Assembly (NCBI GenBank): GCA_024398635.1
Contig: JAKSIV010000020.1
Span: forward strand, 1-42,295
Direction: 5' to 3'
DNA: 42,295 nucleotides
Source: Bacteroidaceae bacterium
Lineage (GTDB): Bacteria; Bacteroidota; Bacteroidia; Bacteroidales; Bacteroidaceae
Shown here: positions 1 to 8,154 of the stretch, piece after piece
Layout of the letters: every line of letters begins with the position of its first letter
Position numbering within the stretch: the stretch's first letter is position 1
Made by a program: the position numbers and the translations under genes
The notes under the pieces: generated by a model
What the model saw: the letters and a program-made list of their open reading frames with translations, nothing else
Databases searched by the model: none
Told to the model about the DNA's origin: nothing

Positions 1-12
1 AGATTTCTTTGG

Positions 13-48
13 TCAAAAAAAAGAGGATGACTACTTTTTAGTCACCCC
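13..48 (-). terminator. Intrinsic terminator of the tRNA-Met gene
   Basis: Read on the minus strand downstream of the tRNA, TGACT and AGTCA can pair around an A-rich loop, with flanking G/C pairs, and a run of eight T follows. This is the usual form of a rho-independent terminator and fits the end of a single-gene tRNA transcript. Confidence 0.7.
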
Positions 49-56
49 CTTTTTAG

Positions 57-128
57 TTGCGGAGGAAGGATTCGAACCCCCGACCTTTAGGTTATGAGCC
101 TAACGAGCTACCTCTGCTCCACTCCGCG
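57..128 (-). tRNA. tRNA-Met(CAT), initiator type
   Basis: The minus strand folds as a complete 72-nt cloverleaf with anticodon loop CTCATAA. Two initiator marks are visible: position 1 is C facing A72, so the top acceptor pair is mismatched, and the D stem has A11-U24. The T arm is normal (TTCGAAT loop) and CCA is not encoded. The anticodon stem reads TTAGG/CCTAA, so of the three stacked G-C pairs usual in initiators only 30-40 and 31-39 are present; pair 29-41 is A-U. The call as initiator rests on C1/A72 and A11-U24. An elongator tRNA-Met would have a paired first position. The gene has its own promoter and terminator. Confidence 0.9.
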
Positions 129-146
129 ATTTCTGTTTTGCGAGTG

Positions 147-178
147 CAAAGATAGTCCTTTTGTGCAATGCATGCAAA
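147..178 (-). promoter_or_regulatory. Bacteroidetes-type promoter of the tRNA-Met gene
   Basis: On the minus strand TTTG (175-178) lies 20 bp upstream of TATCTTTG (147-154). This fits the Bacteroidetes consensus TTTG / TAnnTTTG, and the -7 element ends 18 nt before the mature tRNA 5' end. Confidence 0.75.
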
Positions 179-216
179 TCTTTTCCTGCAGAAATCTAAT
201 TGTTACACATTTTTTG

Positions 217-224
217 TACTTTTG
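217..224 (+). promoter_or_regulatory. -7 element upstream of the TetR gene
   Basis: TACTTTTG matches TAnnTTTG and ends 17 nt before the chosen ATG at 242. No good TTTG is seen at the usual distance upstream. This box lies inside the longer TTG-initiated reading frame, which argues for the ATG start. Confidence 0.5.
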
Positions 225-241
225 TAACCCTATTTGAAGCT

Positions 242-844
242 ATGGAGAATCCCAAAACAAGACTTCAGTTCATCAATGCCGCCAAGACCCTTTTCGTAAA
301 GAAAGGGTATGACGAGACTACGATGATTGATATAGCCGAGGAGGCGGGACTTAGTCGCCGTACCCTTTATGCCTATTTTGAGAGTAAAGTCGAGGTCTTT
401 CAGGCCGTAATCAACAGTGAGGTTGAGAAGGTGCTCAACCAGCTTACCGATATTGCAAGACAGAACCTGCCCGCACAGCAGAAGATAGTTGAGTTCGTGT
501 TCGGATATTTCAAGCTTGTCAAGGAGACCGTTGACCGCAACGGAACGCTTAGGTCCGGGTTCTTCCGCAACAGTTGGGGACTGGAGCATTTCCGTAAGGG
601 CTTTGATGTAAAACAGAAGCAGCTGCTTCAGGATATAATTACCGAGGGTAAGACATCGGGTGCATTTGACGTGGTCAGCGTGCGTCGTACCGCTGAGATT
701 ATCCATAACTGCATGCGCGGTTTTGAGGCTCCTTATATCAGAGGTAAGCTTTGGCAGGGAAATACCAGGGAAGAGATACGTTTTGAGGCCCGTCGTCTTA
801 TCTACGGTGCGCTTGGTTACAGTGAATCAAAAAACAATCTATAA
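242..844 (+). CDS. TetR/AcrR-family transcriptional regulator
   Basis: A 200-residue protein whose first 50 residues form the TetR-type helix-turn-helix: FVKKGYDETTMIDIAEEAG is followed by LSRRTLYAYFESK, the usual recognition helix. The rest is a helical ligand-binding and dimerisation domain with no recognisable ligand specificity. The frame is open back to a TTG at 200, but the ATG at 242 begins the normal family N-terminus and a -7 promoter box lies between the two. The next gene, fabG, starts 3 nt after the stop, so the regulator probably shares a transcript with fabG and the pseudouridine synthase and may control it. What it senses is not visible. Confidence 0.88.
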   Translation: MENPKTRLQFINAAKTLFVKKGYDETTMIDIAEEAGLSRRTLYAYFESKVEVFQAVINSEVEKVLNQLTDIARQNLPAQQKIVEFVFGYFKLVKETVDRNGTLRSGFFRNSWGLEHFRKGFDVKQKQLLQDIITEGKTSGAFDVVSVRRTAEIIHNCMRGFEAPYIRGKLWQGNTREEIRFEARRLIYGALGYSESKNNL

Positions 845-847
845 AAA

Positions 848-1597
848 ATGGGAAAACTGACAGGAAAGACGGTGCTCATAACAGGAGCTACCCGTGGTAT
901 CGGTCTGGCTATGGCTCAGCTGTTTGCTGCTGAGGGCGCAGACATTGCATTCGTTTATATAAACAGTGTGGAGAAGGCTCAGGCCTTGGAGAAGGAGTTG
1001 AGTGCAAACGGCATTAAAGCCAAGGGTTACCGCGTGGATGTGGCCAGTTTTGAGGGCGCAGCACAGATGGTCGATGAGGTTGTCAAGGAGTTCGGCCGTA
1101 TAGATGTTCTGGTAAACAATGCCGGTATTACACATGACGGACTGATGATGCGCATGAACGAGCAGCAGTGGGATGAGGTTATTGACACCAACCTGAAATC
1201 AGCCTTCAACTTTATCAAGGCTTGCTCAACGCAGATGATGCGTCAGCGTAGCGGCAATATTCTCTGTGTATCGTCAGTGGTAGGTCTGCACGGAAATGCA
1301 GGTCAGGTCAATTACTCATCATCAAAGGCCGGACTTATAGGATTGACCAAGTCTGTGGCCAAGGAGTTCGCATCAAGGGGTATCCGTGCCAATGTCATTG
1401 CTCCGGGCTTTGTGCTGACCGAGATGACCACCGGCAAGATTCCTGAGGAGAAACTGGCTGAATGGTGCAAGTCAATTCCCCTGCAGCGTGGTGCCCAGGT
1501 TGAGGAGATTGCCAAGGCAGCCCTTTTCCTGGTGTCCGATGACAGTTCATACATCACCGGTCAGGTTCTGCAGGTTGACGGCGGAATGAGCATGTAA
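848..1597 (+). CDS. fabG: 3-oxoacyl-[acyl-carrier-protein] reductase (SDR family)
   Basis: A classical 249-residue short-chain dehydrogenase. It has the NADP-binding TGATRGIG motif near the N-terminus, the NNAG motif, and the catalytic set Ser143, Tyr156, Lys160 (YSSSK). Length and the C-terminal ITGQVLQVDGGMSM are typical of FabG, which reduces 3-oxoacyl-ACP in cytoplasmic fatty acid elongation. It follows a TetR regulator by 3 nt, and its stop overlaps the ATG of the next gene by one base (TAATG), which suggests translational coupling. Another SDR with a similar fold, for example an acetoacetyl-CoA reductase, cannot be excluded from sequence alone. Confidence 0.9.
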   Translation: MGKLTGKTVLITGATRGIGLAMAQLFAAEGADIAFVYINSVEKAQALEKELSANGIKAKGYRVDVASFEGAAQMVDEVVKEFGRIDVLVNNAGITHDGLMMRMNEQQWDEVIDTNLKSAFNFIKACSTQMMRQRSGNILCVSSVVGLHGNAGQVNYSSSKAGLIGLTKSVAKEFASRGIRANVIAPGFVLTEMTTGKIPEEKLAEWCKSIPLQRGAQVEEIAKAALFLVSDDSSYITGQVLQVDGGMSM

Positions 1598-2280
1598 TGC
1601 AGGTACTCTACGAGGATAACCATATAATCATTGTCTCCAAGCAGGCTGGTGAGATAGTGCAGGGTGACAAGACCGGCGACATCCCGTTGTCGGATACCGT
1701 TGCCGCATATCTGAAGGAGAAATACTCCAAGCCCGGTAATGTTTTTGTGGGCGTGCCGCATCGCCTGGACCGCCCGGTAAGCGGGGTAGTGGTACTGGCC
1801 AAGACCAGTAAGGCTCTGTCACGCCTGAACGATATGTTCCGCGTAGGTAGTGTCGACAAACGCTATCTTGCCATCGTAAAGAACAAACCGAAAGAACCTG
1901 AAGGCAGACTTGAGAATTGGCTGGTACGCAACGAGAAACAGAACCGCTCATACGCGTATGACCATGAAGTTCCGGACAGCAAGCAGGCCGTTCTGAACTA
2001 CAGGCTGGTGGCAAGTTCAGTCAATTACCATCTGATAGAGGTGGAGCTTCTTACCGGACGCCATCATCAGATTCGCTCCCAGCTGGCCAAGATGGGTTGT
2101 CCCATCAAGGGTGATCTCAAATACGGTGCGGAGCGGTCCAACCCGGATGGCAGCATATCGCTTCATGCGTTCCATGTGACATTTGAGCATCCCGTATCAC
2201 ATGAGATGATAGATGTCAAAGCACCTCTGCCACAAGATCCCCTATGGCAGAGTTTCAAAGAGGTTGCCGATAAACTCTGA
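1597..2280 (+). CDS. RluA-family RNA pseudouridine synthase
   Basis: This 227-residue protein has the RluA catalytic motif HRLDRPVSG, with Asp58 as the expected nucleophile, and the later TGRHHQIRSQLA segment typical of the family. It should isomerise uridine to pseudouridine in rRNA or tRNA. There is no N-terminal S4 domain, so it is the short form. The target base cannot be told from the sequence. It starts inside the fabG stop codon and converges with the cyclophilin gene, leaving only one base between the two stops. Confidence 0.9.
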   Translation: MQVLYEDNHIIIVSKQAGEIVQGDKTGDIPLSDTVAAYLKEKYSKPGNVFVGVPHRLDRPVSGVVVLAKTSKALSRLNDMFRVGSVDKRYLAIVKNKPKEPEGRLENWLVRNEKQNRSYAYDHEVPDSKQAVLNYRLVASSVNYHLIEVELLTGRHHQIRSQLAKMGCPIKGDLKYGAERSNPDGSISLHAFHVTFEHPVSHEMIDVKAPLPQDPLWQSFKEVADKL

Positions 2281-2281
2281 T

Positions 2282-3163
2282 TTATTCCTGGTTGGAACCA
2301 GTGTCCTCCAGAACGTATGCCCTGATGATTTTGACGTCAGGGTTAGGACGTCCGTTCTTTCCGGTGGCAGGCAGCTGTGAAATGGCCTCCACTACATCCA
2401 TACCTTCTGTTATCTCACCGAACACGGTATAAAGTCCGTCAAGGGTATTCGCTCCGCCAACGGTGGTATACTCCTTGATCTGCTCCTGTGAGTATGCGAA
2501 TGATTTGCGGGTCTTCATGATGGCATCGGCCTGGTCATTCAGCTGGTCGTTAAGCTTGCTTATCTTTTTCTTTTCACCATATTTCTGCCAGGTAAGTATA
2601 TCCTTGGCGTGAGGTTGGGTGATGGAGTCCTTGACAGCCTGACGGTAACGCTTGTTGATTACGGTCTCCTGTGCGGTCAGTTGCTTTGTGGTGGCTTTCT
2701 TTCCCGTAATGATGTAGAACTGCTGGCTGGTGGAGTACTTGAACTGTACGGTGCTGGCCTGTCCTACGGCTCCGCGCTTGTGATAGAATTTCCAAGGGTT
2801 GACCTCGGATGCTATGGTGTCATCCTTCTCGTCTATTCCTATCTCCTGTCCCGGCTTGGCATTCTTTGAGTTGGCGTCTCCTGACTGAATCTTGTAACCT
2901 TTCTGGATACCAAAGAAGAGCTGTCCGTCATACACGCCTTTTCGGGCAAGACGTACCATGTTGTGACGGTGGAGCGGGGTCTCACGGTAGAGCTTTATGG
3001 TGAAATTGCCTTTTGTGGTCTCAAAACGCACGTACTGGTCGGCATCCAGGATTATGGTGTCGGCGTCAACCTCCTGTGCGGGAGCGGTGTTGCCGTTGTT
3101 GTTGCAGTTTGTGGCGAACAGTAACGTCATTACAAGCGGAAATCCAATCAGATATCTTTTCAT
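2282..3163 (-). CDS. Peptidylprolyl isomerase (cyclophilin type), lipoprotein
   Basis: A 293-residue protein. A lipoprotein signal at the N-terminus (LLFATNC) puts the mature protein on a membrane facing the periplasm. The cyclophilin domain begins near residue 45 (YVRFETTKGNFTIKLY) and continues through GVYDGQLFFGIQKGYKIQSG and GLYTVFGEITEGMDVVEAI. A charged insertion of about 70 residues in the middle (KDILTWQKYGEKKKISKLN) is longer than in minimal cyclophilins. The frame is open upstream to 3205, but the start at 3163 gives the signal peptide directly. A weak -7-like TATATTCG lies at 3186-3193 on the minus strand. Likely role: periplasmic protein folding. Confidence 0.87.
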   Translation of the reverse strand: MKRYLIGFPLVMTLLFATNCNNNGNTAPAQEVDADTIILDADQYVRFETTKGNFTIKLYRETPLHRHNMVRLARKGVYDGQLFFGIQKGYKIQSGDANSKNAKPGQEIGIDEKDDTIASEVNPWKFYHKRGAVGQASTVQFKYSTSQQFYIITGKKATTKQLTAQETVINKRYRQAVKDSITQPHAKDILTWQKYGEKKKISKLNDQLNDQADAIMKTRKSFAYSQEQIKEYTTVGGANTLDGLYTVFGEITEGMDVVEAISQLPATGKNGRPNPDVKIIRAYVLEDTGSNQE

Positions 3164-3217
3164 TACAGTATGGCTTTTATTGATGCGAATATAGACATTT
3201 TTCATGGGAAAATAGTG

Positions 3218-3225
3218 TAACTTTG
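3218..3225 (+). promoter_or_regulatory. -7 element upstream of the nucleotidyltransferase gene
   Basis: TAACTTTG matches TAnnTTTG exactly, 36 nt before the ATG at 3262. The region upstream is T-rich at the expected -33 position but has no clear TTTG. Confidence 0.55.
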
Positions 3226-3261
3226 CAGTCTGTTAATTCAAAGAATTAAAATACAGAAAAT

Positions 3262-4167
3262 ATGAAACCTGCTCTTGTAGTTTTGGCAGCCGGAATGGGC
3301 AGCCGTTACGGTGGACTCAAGCAGCTTGACGCACTTGGCCCCAATGGAGAAACCATTATGGATTACTCGGTATTTGATGCTATCCGTGCCGGATTCGGTA
3401 AGGTGGTTTTCATTATCCGCAAGGACTTTGAGGATAATTTCCGTCATTTGGTGCTCAAGAAGTATGAGGGCCACGTCCAGACCGAGGTAGTGTTCCAGAG
3501 CATCAATGACCTGCCCGAGGGCTTTACCTGCCCGGAGGACCGCACCAAGCCTTGGGGTACCAATCACGCAGTGCTGATGGCAAAGGATGTAATAAACGAG
3601 CCTTTCTGCGTAATCAATGCCGATGACTTTTACGGCCGTGACTGTTTTGCCGTTATGGGCAAGTTCCTGAGCAATCTGCCCCAAGGTTCAAAGAATGTCT
3701 ATTCAATGGTGGGTTTCCGTGTGGCCAATACCTTGAGTGAGAGCGGTAAGGTTTCACGCGGTGTATGTGAGGTCAACGCCAAGCGTCATCTTACAACCGT
3801 AGTTGAGCGTACCGAGATCATCCGTCGTGAGAACGGCGTGTGCTACAAGGACGGTGAGGATTGGGTCCGCATTGAGGACAACACACCCGTATCAATGAAC
3901 GTATGGGGCTTTACTCCTGACTACATGAAGTATTCCGAGGACTTCTTCAAAGGTTGGCTCAAGGCAAATATAAACGTGCCTAAGTCAGAGTACTTTATTC
4001 CGCTCATGGTGAACGAGCTGATCAATAACGGTACTGCAACCGTCGAGGTACTTGACACCACATCAAAGTGGTTTGGTGTTACATACGCCGAGGATCGTCA
4101 GGGAGTGGTTGATAAGATTGCAGAACTCGTAAAGGAGGGTGTATATCCCGCCAAGCTGTTTGCATAA
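3262..4167 (+). CDS. Sugar-phosphate nucleotidyltransferase family protein
   Basis: A 301-residue protein that begins with the nucleotide-binding signature LAAGMGSRYGGLKQLD of NTP-transferase enzymes, which join a sugar 1-phosphate to a nucleotide and release pyrophosphate. Other family features are KPWGTNHAVL and the metal-binding VINADDFYG. The sugar and nucleotide cannot be assigned. It may feed surface-polysaccharide or hexosamine metabolism, but no partner enzyme lies next to it. The following ABC-F gene starts at the base after its stop codon, so the two are probably cotranscribed. Confidence 0.85.
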   Translation: MKPALVVLAAGMGSRYGGLKQLDALGPNGETIMDYSVFDAIRAGFGKVVFIIRKDFEDNFRHLVLKKYEGHVQTEVVFQSINDLPEGFTCPEDRTKPWGTNHAVLMAKDVINEPFCVINADDFYGRDCFAVMGKFLSNLPQGSKNVYSMVGFRVANTLSESGKVSRGVCEVNAKRHLTTVVERTEIIRRENGVCYKDGEDWVRIEDNTPVSMNVWGFTPDYMKYSEDFFKGWLKANINVPKSEYFIPLMVNELINNGTATVEVLDTTSKWFGVTYAEDRQGVVDKIAELVKEGVYPAKLFA

Positions 4168-6093
4168 GTGTTTTCGGTAGAGAATCTTAAGGTTGAGTTC
4201 GGGGCCCGTCCCCTGTTCCATGATGTCAGCTACGTTGTAGGTGACAAGGACCGTATTGCCCTTGTGGGTAAGAACGGTGCGGGCAAATCGACTATGCTTA
4301 AGATAATCGCCGGATTGCAGCAACCCACATCGGGCACGGTCTCCATAACCAAGGAGATGACCATCGGTTATCTGCCGCAGGTTATGAAACTGGCCGATAC
4401 ACGCACCGTCAGACAGGAGGCCGAAACCGCGTTTGAGGATATCCATAAACTCAAGGCCGAGGTTGAGCGTCTGAACAACCAGATGGTGGAGCGCACGGAT
4501 TATGAGAGTGATGAGTATCATGCCCTGATAGACCGTTTTACCCGTGAGAGCGAGCGCTATCAGATGATGGGCGGAGGCAACTATCAGGCCGAGCTTGAGC
4601 AGGCTCTGCTGGGTCTGGGATTCCGCCGTGATGATTTTGACCGTCCCACAAGCGAATTCAGTGGTGGTTGGCGCATGCGCATAGAGCTGGCCAAGATACT
4701 GTTGCGTCATCCTGATGTACTTCTGCTTGACGAGCCTACCAACCATCTTGACATAGAGAGCATTCAGTGGCTTGAGGAGTTTTTGGCCAAGCGCTGCAAC
4801 GCAGTCATTCTGGTCAGTCATGACCGCTCTTTCATAAACAACGTGACCACACGCACCATAGAGATATCGTGCGGCGTGATTTATGACTACAAGGTAAAGT
4901 ACAACGAGTTTGTGGAGCTGCGTAAGGAACGCCGCGACCAGCAGATGCGTGCCTATGAGAACCAGCAGAAGGAGATAGCCGATGCCAAGGAGTTCATAGA
5001 CCGTTTCCGCTATAAACCCACTAAGGCCATTCAGGTTCAGAGCCGCATCAAGATGCTCGAGAAGATCGTTCCCATCGAGATTGATGAGGTGGACAACAAG
5101 ACAATGCGTCTTAAGTTCCCGCCCGCAATCCGTAGCGGTAACTATCCCGTCATCTGTGAGGGAGTGGCAAAAAGCTATGGCGAGCACCAGGTGTTCAGCG
5201 GCGTCGACCTGACTATCAAACGCGGTGAGAAGGTTGCTTTTGTAGGCCGTAACGGTGAGGGTAAGACCACTCTGGTAAAGTGTATCATGGGTGAGATTCC
5301 GTTTGACGGAACGCTCACCATAGGTCATAACATTCAGATTGGCTACTATGCCCAGAATCAGGCGCAGTTGCTGGATGAGGAGATAACGGTACACGACACC
5401 ATAGACAACGTGGCTACAGGTCCTATACGTACCCGCATAAACGATATATTGGGTGCATTCATGTTCGGTGGCGAGGCGGGCCAGAAGAAGGTCAAGGTGC
5501 TGTCAGGCGGTGAGCGTTCACGTCTGGCAATGATTCGCCTGCTGCTTACGCCCAACAACCTGCTAATCCTTGATGAGCCTACCAATCATCTGGATATGGC
5601 ATCAAAGGATGTGCTCAAGGAGGCAATTCAGGCCTTTGATGGCACGGTTATTGTAGTAAGTCATGACAGAGAATTCCTGGACGGACTTGTAAGCAAGGTA
5701 TATGAGTTTGCCGATGGTAAGGTACGCGAGCATCTGGGCGGTATCTATGACTTCCTTCAGAAGAAGAATCTGGACAATCTGGCCGATATAGGACGTATGA
5801 AAGGGGCACCCGCAGTTCAGGCTACGCAGGATAAGGCATCGGCCGGAAAGGAGGACTACGAGGCCAAGAAGGAGCAGGAGCGTCGCAAACGCAAGGTCCA
5901 GAAAAAGATTGACGACTGCGAGAAGGAGGTTGAACGTATATCGAAAGAGATAAAGGATATAGAGGAGTGGCTGTCCACTCCGAGTGGAGCGCAGAATCCC
6001 GCCATGTTTGAGGCTTACGGCAAGCTCAAAAACGATCTTGTGGAAGCCGAGAAACGCTGGGAGGAGGCCATGATGGAAGGAGAAAATATTTAA
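4168..6093 (+). CDS. ABC-F family ATPase (ribosome-associated type)
   Basis: A 641-residue soluble protein with two ABC domains and no membrane segment. Domain 1 has Walker A GKNGAGKST, signature SGGWRMRIELAK and Walker B LLLDEPTNHLD. Domain 2 has GRNGEGKTT, LSGGERSRLAM and LLILDEPTNHLD. A linker rich in Arg, Lys and Glu sits between them, and the last 80 residues form a charged coiled coil. These are marks of ABC-F proteins, which act on ribosomes in translation or antibiotic protection. The start is GTG immediately after the previous stop; it gives the family N-terminus FSVENLKVEFG, and no ATG start lies nearby. Which ABC-F subgroup it belongs to is not clear. Confidence 0.92.
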   Translation: MFSVENLKVEFGARPLFHDVSYVVGDKDRIALVGKNGAGKSTMLKIIAGLQQPTSGTVSITKEMTIGYLPQVMKLADTRTVRQEAETAFEDIHKLKAEVERLNNQMVERTDYESDEYHALIDRFTRESERYQMMGGGNYQAELEQALLGLGFRRDDFDRPTSEFSGGWRMRIELAKILLRHPDVLLLDEPTNHLDIESIQWLEEFLAKRCNAVILVSHDRSFINNVTTRTIEISCGVIYDYKVKYNEFVELRKERRDQQMRAYENQQKEIADAKEFIDRFRYKPTKAIQVQSRIKMLEKIVPIEIDEVDNKTMRLKFPPAIRSGNYPVICEGVAKSYGEHQVFSGVDLTIKRGEKVAFVGRNGEGKTTLVKCIMGEIPFDGTLTIGHNIQIGYYAQNQAQLLDEEITVHDTIDNVATGPIRTRINDILGAFMFGGEAGQKKVKVLSGGERSRLAMIRLLLTPNNLLILDEPTNHLDMASKDVLKEAIQAFDGTVIVVSHDREFLDGLVSKVYEFADGKVREHLGGIYDFLQKKNLDNLADIGRMKGAPAVQATQDKASAGKEDYEAKKEQERRKRKVQKKIDDCEKEVERISKEIKDIEEWLSTPSGAQNPAMFEAYGKLKNDLVEAEKRWEEAMMEGENI

Positions 6094-6114
6094 GGACAAC
6101 ATAAATAAAGAGTT

Positions 6115-8148
6115 ATGAAAAAGGTAACATTAATCACAATTGCAATTGCAGGAATGGCTATGATTTCTTGTAACAATTCCAAGCAGGGTATCGGTATCAA
6201 AATGGAGAATCTTGATACCAGCGCAGTACCCGGTGATGATTTCTTCCAGTTCGCTGACGGTGGTTGGAATGCCGCTCATCCGCTTACTGACGAGTATGCA
6301 CGTTTTGGCAGCTTCGACCAGCTGGCCGAGGATAACCGTGAGCAGCTCAAGGGCCTTATCGACGAGATCGTGGCTGCTGACAACGAGCCCGGCACAAACG
6401 CTCAGAAGATAGCAGATCTCTATAAGCTGGTGCTTGATACCGCCCGTCGTGAGAATGAGGGACTTGCTCCCCTTAAGCCCTGGATTGACAGGATTGAGGC
6501 TGTCAAGAACCGCAAGGAGATATTCCCGCTCATGGTAGAGATGGATGTTAACGGTTTGGTAAGCAACTACTTTGGTGTAGGCATCGGAGCCGATATGATG
6601 GACAGCAAGTCTAACCTTGTAAGCGTAGGTCAGGGTGGTTTGTCACTGGGTGAGAAAGAGTATTACTTGGATAACGATGAGGCTACCACTGCTATCCGCG
6701 AGGCCTTCAAGAAGCACATTGTACGTATGTTCACCCTGTGCGGATTCGATGAGAAGACCGCTCAGAAGAAGATGGAGGATGTTATGTTGATAGAGACCCG
6801 CATAGCCGAGAAGTCATACAGCAATGTACAGTTGCGTGATCCGGCTGCCAACTATCACAAGATGCCGTTCGAGCAGCTCAAGAAGGATTTCAAGGGCATA
6901 GACTGGCAGGCATATTTTGATGTATTGGGCATTGGCGACTGCGACTTTGTAGATGTTGGTCAGCCCGAGCCTATCCATGAAGTTGAGGCAATCCTGGCTA
7001 AGGTTCCCGTTGAGGCACATAAGTCATATATGGAGTGGCAGCTCATTGACCATGCCGCTTCAAATCTGACCAAGGAGCTTGATGACGCCAACTTTGATTT
7101 CTACGGCAAGATTCTGAGCGGACGTCAGGAGCAGCAGCCCTGGTGGAAGCGCGCCACATCATCAGTAAGCGGAGTCCTGGGTGAGGCTATCGGCCAGCTT
7201 TATGTTGAGAAGTACTTCCCCGCAGAGGCTAAGGAGCGTATGGTCACTCTGGTCAAGAACCTTCAGATTGCTCTTGGTGAGCGTATTGACGCTCAGGATT
7301 GGATGAGCGATGACACCAAGGCACGTGCTCATGAGAAGCTGGATGCCTTCTATGTAAAGATCGGTTATCCCGACAAGTGGAAGGATTATTCAAAACTCAC
7401 CATCGATCCCAGCAAGAGCCTGTTCGAGAACAATATCGCTGTCAGCCGTTTCTTCTGGCAGGATGCCATTGAGCGCAAGTACAAGAAGCCGGTTGACAAC
7501 ACCGAGTGGTTCATGACGCCGCAGACTGTCAACGCATACTATAATCCCACTACAAACGAGATCTGCTTCCCCGCAGGTATCCTGCAGTATCCGTTCTTTG
7601 ACATGAGTGCCGATGATGCCTTCAACTACGGTGCCATCGGTGTGGTTATCGGCCACGAGATGACTCACGGATTTGATGACCAGGGCCGTCAGTTCGACAA
7701 GGACGGTAACTTCAGCGACTGGTGGGCTCCGGGTGATGCCGACAAGTTCAAGGAGCATGTTCAGGTTATAGTTGACCACTTTGACGGTATCAAGGTTCTG
7801 CCTGACCTGAACGGAAACGGCTCTCTCACTCTGGGTGAGAACATTGCTGACCATGGCGGTCTGATGGTTGCTTATCAGGCATTCAAGAACGCCACCAAGG
7901 ATGCTCCGCTCAAGACCGTTAACGGTTTTACTCCCGAGCAGCGTTTCTTCATGGCTTACGCAGGTGTGTGGGCCGGCAATATCCGCGATGAGCAGATCCG
8001 CAACCAGACCAAGAGCGATCCTCATGCACTGGGCCGCTGGCGCGTAAACGGCACACTGCCGCATATCGACGCCTGGTACGAGGCATTCAACATCACACCT
8101 GACAACAAGCTGTATCTGGCTCCCGAGAAGAGAGCAAGCATCTGGTAA
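6115..8148 (+). CDS. M13-family zinc metallopeptidase, lipoprotein
   Basis: This 677-residue protein belongs to the neprilysin/PepO family. The signal peptide ends in a lipobox (MAMISC), so it is probably anchored in the periplasm or at the cell surface. Zinc ligands are visible: His514-Glu515-x-x-His518 in GHEMTHGFDD and Glu575 in GENIADHGG. The substrate-binding NAYY motif is also present. Members cleave oligopeptides at the amino side of hydrophobic residues. A close paralogue follows after 6 nt. The two match in nearly every block, which indicates a tandem duplication. Confidence 0.93.
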   Translation: MKKVTLITIAIAGMAMISCNNSKQGIGIKMENLDTSAVPGDDFFQFADGGWNAAHPLTDEYARFGSFDQLAEDNREQLKGLIDEIVAADNEPGTNAQKIADLYKLVLDTARRENEGLAPLKPWIDRIEAVKNRKEIFPLMVEMDVNGLVSNYFGVGIGADMMDSKSNLVSVGQGGLSLGEKEYYLDNDEATTAIREAFKKHIVRMFTLCGFDEKTAQKKMEDVMLIETRIAEKSYSNVQLRDPAANYHKMPFEQLKKDFKGIDWQAYFDVLGIGDCDFVDVGQPEPIHEVEAILAKVPVEAHKSYMEWQLIDHAASNLTKELDDANFDFYGKILSGRQEQQPWWKRATSSVSGVLGEAIGQLYVEKYFPAEAKERMVTLVKNLQIALGERIDAQDWMSDDTKARAHEKLDAFYVKIGYPDKWKDYSKLTIDPSKSLFENNIAVSRFFWQDAIERKYKKPVDNTEWFMTPQTVNAYYNPTTNEICFPAGILQYPFFDMSADDAFNYGAIGVVIGHEMTHGFDDQGRQFDKDGNFSDWWAPGDADKFKEHVQVIVDHFDGIKVLPDLNGNGSLTLGENIADHGGLMVAYQAFKNATKDAPLKTVNGFTPEQRFFMAYAGVWAGNIRDEQIRNQTKSDPHALGRWRVNGTLPHIDAWYEAFNITPDNKLYLAPEKRASIW

Positions 8149-8154
8149 TCAGAC

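Noticed and set aside
200..241. TTG-initiated extension of the TetR gene
   Set aside because: It would add 14 residues absent from the family N-terminus and would run across a -7 promoter box; the ATG at 242 is better.
4063..5394. A 443-codon open frame opposite the ABC-F gene, and similar long ones opposite the M13 genes (7390-8064, 9412-10221) and valS (29346-30146)
   Set aside because: They lie fully antisense to well-supported genes, show no family motifs, and come from codon bias of the sense genes.
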